Source: Myxococcota bacterium (GTDB taxonomy: Bacteria > Myxococcota_A > UBA9160 > PR03). From it: a stretch of DNA of 21,629 nucleotides. Below, piece after piece: positions 20,237-21,629 of this stretch. Numbering within the stretch: position 1 is the stretch's first letter; every line of letters begins with the position of its first letter. The notes beneath the pieces are model-generated. The model made no database searches. It was given only the letters and a program-made list of their open reading frames with translations, and was not told the DNA's origin. The position numbers and the translations under genes are program-made. The stretch is taken from NCBI GenBank assembly GCA_025453505.1, contig JALOQG010000019.1:1-21629 (forward strand), in the 5' to 3' direction.

Positions 20237-21601
20237 GTGGGTCTGACGCTGATCCGGAAGAGCCGCGGGCTGCCGCCGAAGCGGAACCCGAAGATCGGGC
20301 TCGTTCTCGCAGGTGGGGCCGTCTCGGGCGGCGCGTTCAAGGTCGGAGGCCTCAAGGCGCTCGACGACTTCCTCGTCGAGCGGCGCATGACCGACTTCGA
20401 CTGCTACGTCGGCCTCTCGGCCGGCTCGATCCTGGCGGTCGCGCTCGGCGCCGGCGTTTCACCCAACGAGATGGTGAAGGTGCTGGAGGGCACGAGCCGC
20501 CGCATGGACATGTTGCGGCCCGTCGACTTCTACAACCCGAACTGGCGCGAGTTCCTCGAGCGGCCCGCGAAGCTCCTCTACGACCTCTTCGCGTACCTGC
20601 CCGGTGTCGGCTCCGATCTGCTGCGCTCGCTCCCGGCCCTGCCGGACGCGGTCGGGACGCCGCTGCGCCTGTTCGCCAGCGAGCCGACCTACGCGAATTT
20701 CGAGCTCGCGGCGATGGCGCTGCTCCAGCACGTGTCGCCCACGCGTGAGATCCCGGCCCTGACCAACCACATTCCGTCGGGGCTCTTCGACAACGCGAGT
20801 CTCGAGCGCTGGCTCCGCCGCAACCTCGAGCGCATGCGCATCCCGAACGATTTCCAGGGCTTCTCTCGCAAGCGCGGCTGCGACCTCTACATCAGCGCCT
20901 GCGATCTCGATACCGCCGAACGCGAGACCTTCGGCCCCGACGAGCGCAACGACATCTCCATCTCGCACGCCGTGCAGGCCTCGACCGCGCTGCCGCTCTT
21001 CTACAAGCCGGCGCGCATCCAGGGCGTCGACTACGTCGACGGCGGCGTACGCCGCACCGCGAACATCGACGTCGCGATCGACAAGGGCTGCGACCTGATC
21101 ATCTGTTACAACCCGTTCCGCCCGTTCCTGAACCGCATCGACACCGAGGGCGGCGAGACGCCGTACTTCGCGAACGGTCGGTACCTCGCCGATCGCGGCA
21201 TGAAGATGGTGCTGAACCAGGTGTTCCGGACCCTGCTCCATTCGCGGCTCAAGCTCGGGTTGCAGCGCTACCTCACCGACGACCGCTTCCAGGGCGACAT
21301 CCTCCTGCTCGAACCGCGCGAGCGCGACAGCGAGTTCTTCAACGTGAACCCGATCGCGTTCTGGAAGCGGCAGGACGCCATCCATCACGGCTTCGAGTCC
21401 GTGCGCCTCACCATCGAGCAGAACTTCGAGACCGTGAGCGAGGTGCTCGGGCACTACGGTCTCGAAATGAGTCGGGAAGTCGCCCGCCGACGCGCAGACC
21501 GCGTTCGCAACGAGCGCGGTTGGACCCAGCCGACCGCCGAACCGTCGCCCGCACCCCGCGGCCGCACTCCCTTGCGCCTGGTCCGGCGCGAGACCGCCTG
21601 A
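20237..21601 (+). CDS. Patatin-like phospholipase
   Basis: A 454-residue patatin-family lipid acyl hydrolase with the Ser-Asp dyad: oxyanion loop GGAVSGG (26-32), nucleophile Ser61 in GLSAG, and Asp268 in YVDGGVRR. There is no signal peptide, so the enzyme is cytosolic or membrane-associated. After the catalytic part a long C-terminal section (about 330-454) is helical and ends in a Pro/Arg-rich tail (PSPAPRGRTPLRLV). Such proteins hydrolyse phospholipids or lysophospholipids; bacterial members serve as effectors, in lipid turnover or in storage-granule degradation. GTG 20237 has GGAGG nine bases upstream. The 139-base leader from the TAGCAT box and the alternate ATG 20098 in another frame may regulate translation. 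The length is greater than the ExoU-like catalytic core alone. Confidence 0.92.
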   Translation: MGLTLIRKSRGLPPKRNPKIGLVLAGGAVSGGAFKVGGLKALDDFLVERRMTDFDCYVGLSAGSILAVALGAGVSPNEMVKVLEGTSRRMDMLRPVDFYNPNWREFLERPAKLLYDLFAYLPGVGSDLLRSLPALPDAVGTPLRLFASEPTYANFELAAMALLQHVSPTREIPALTNHIPSGLFDNASLERWLRRNLERMRIPNDFQGFSRKRGCDLYISACDLDTAERETFGPDERNDISISHAVQASTALPLFYKPARIQGVDYVDGGVRRTANIDVAIDKGCDLIICYNPFRPFLNRIDTEGGETPYFANGRYLADRGMKMVLNQVFRTLLHSRLKLGLQRYLTDDRFQGDILLLEPRERDSEFFNVNPIAFWKRQDAIHHGFESVRLTIEQNFETVSEVLGHYGLEMSREVARRRADRVRNERGWTQPTAEPSPAPRGRTPLRLVRRETA

Positions 21602-21629
21602 TCGGATCCGGATCGCCGCCGCGCGGGCC

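Noticed and set aside
20098..20748. Open frame overlapping the patatin gene start
   Set aside because: After about 46 codons it turns Arg-rich and antisense-like in composition; patatin motifs are in the other frame.

Overview
The window is about 70% GC with very strong G/C bias at third codon positions. It is a dense bacterial chromosome segment: about 20 genes, no RNA genes, no phage or transposase genes, no CRISPR array. Many lipoproteins with clear lipoboxes, a retrograde/anterograde phospholipid (Mla-type) ABC system, dTDP-rhamnose genes and a candidate sigma-54 promoter point to a Gram-negative organism. The closest fit is a GC-rich deltaproteobacterial lineage (Myxococcota or relatives); that placement is inference, not a measured result.

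Layout. 100-939 (+): an endonuclease/exonuclease/phosphatase-fold protein. 953-2461 (-): two overlapping paralogous small lipoproteins and a secreted SIMPL (YggE-like) protein. 2552-3841 (+): a TPR lipoprotein coupled to a conserved hypothetical gene, then a Fur-family metalloregulator. 4001-7462 (+): a compact Mla-type operon (STAS-MlaE fusion, MlaF ATPase, MlaD/MCE protein, PqiC-like lipoprotein). 7489-10589 (+): two-domain polyphosphate:AMP phosphotransferase coupled to glucose-6-phosphate isomerase; 10632-11078 (+): a PNPOx-fold flavoprotein. 11081-13195 (-): lemA and two TPM-domain genes in one operon. 13261-13428 (+): a 55-residue zinc-ribbon protein. 13425-14851 (-): rmlA-rmlC without rmlB or rmlD. 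14989-15165 (-): a 58-residue unknown protein behind a sigma-54-like promoter. 15379-16832 (-): a comM/YifB gene broken by a deletion with frameshift. 16833-17232: a hairpin-rich gap. 17233-18507 (+) and 18504-19943 (-): a secreted von Willebrand factor A protein facing a lipoprotein with eight calcium-loop-like repeats. 20237-21601 (+): a patatin-like lipase.

Gene starts follow local rules. Six same-strand gene pairs overlap by the four bases GTGA and one by CTGA, which implies a CTG start for the first TPM gene. Two convergent pairs finish on a shared CTAG, in which both TAG stops lie. A TAGnCT hexamer sits just upstream of five genes at promoter-like distances, and for three genes a -10-like box lies only 6-7 bases before the start codon, which suggests leaderless mRNAs. 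Points most worth a second look are the comM lesion, the CTG start, the palindrome over the ribosome-binding site of the polyphosphate gene, the sigma-54-like promoter, and the VWA / calcium-repeat lipoprotein pair, which looks like an undescribed envelope module. I saw no defence system or obviously new mobile system.
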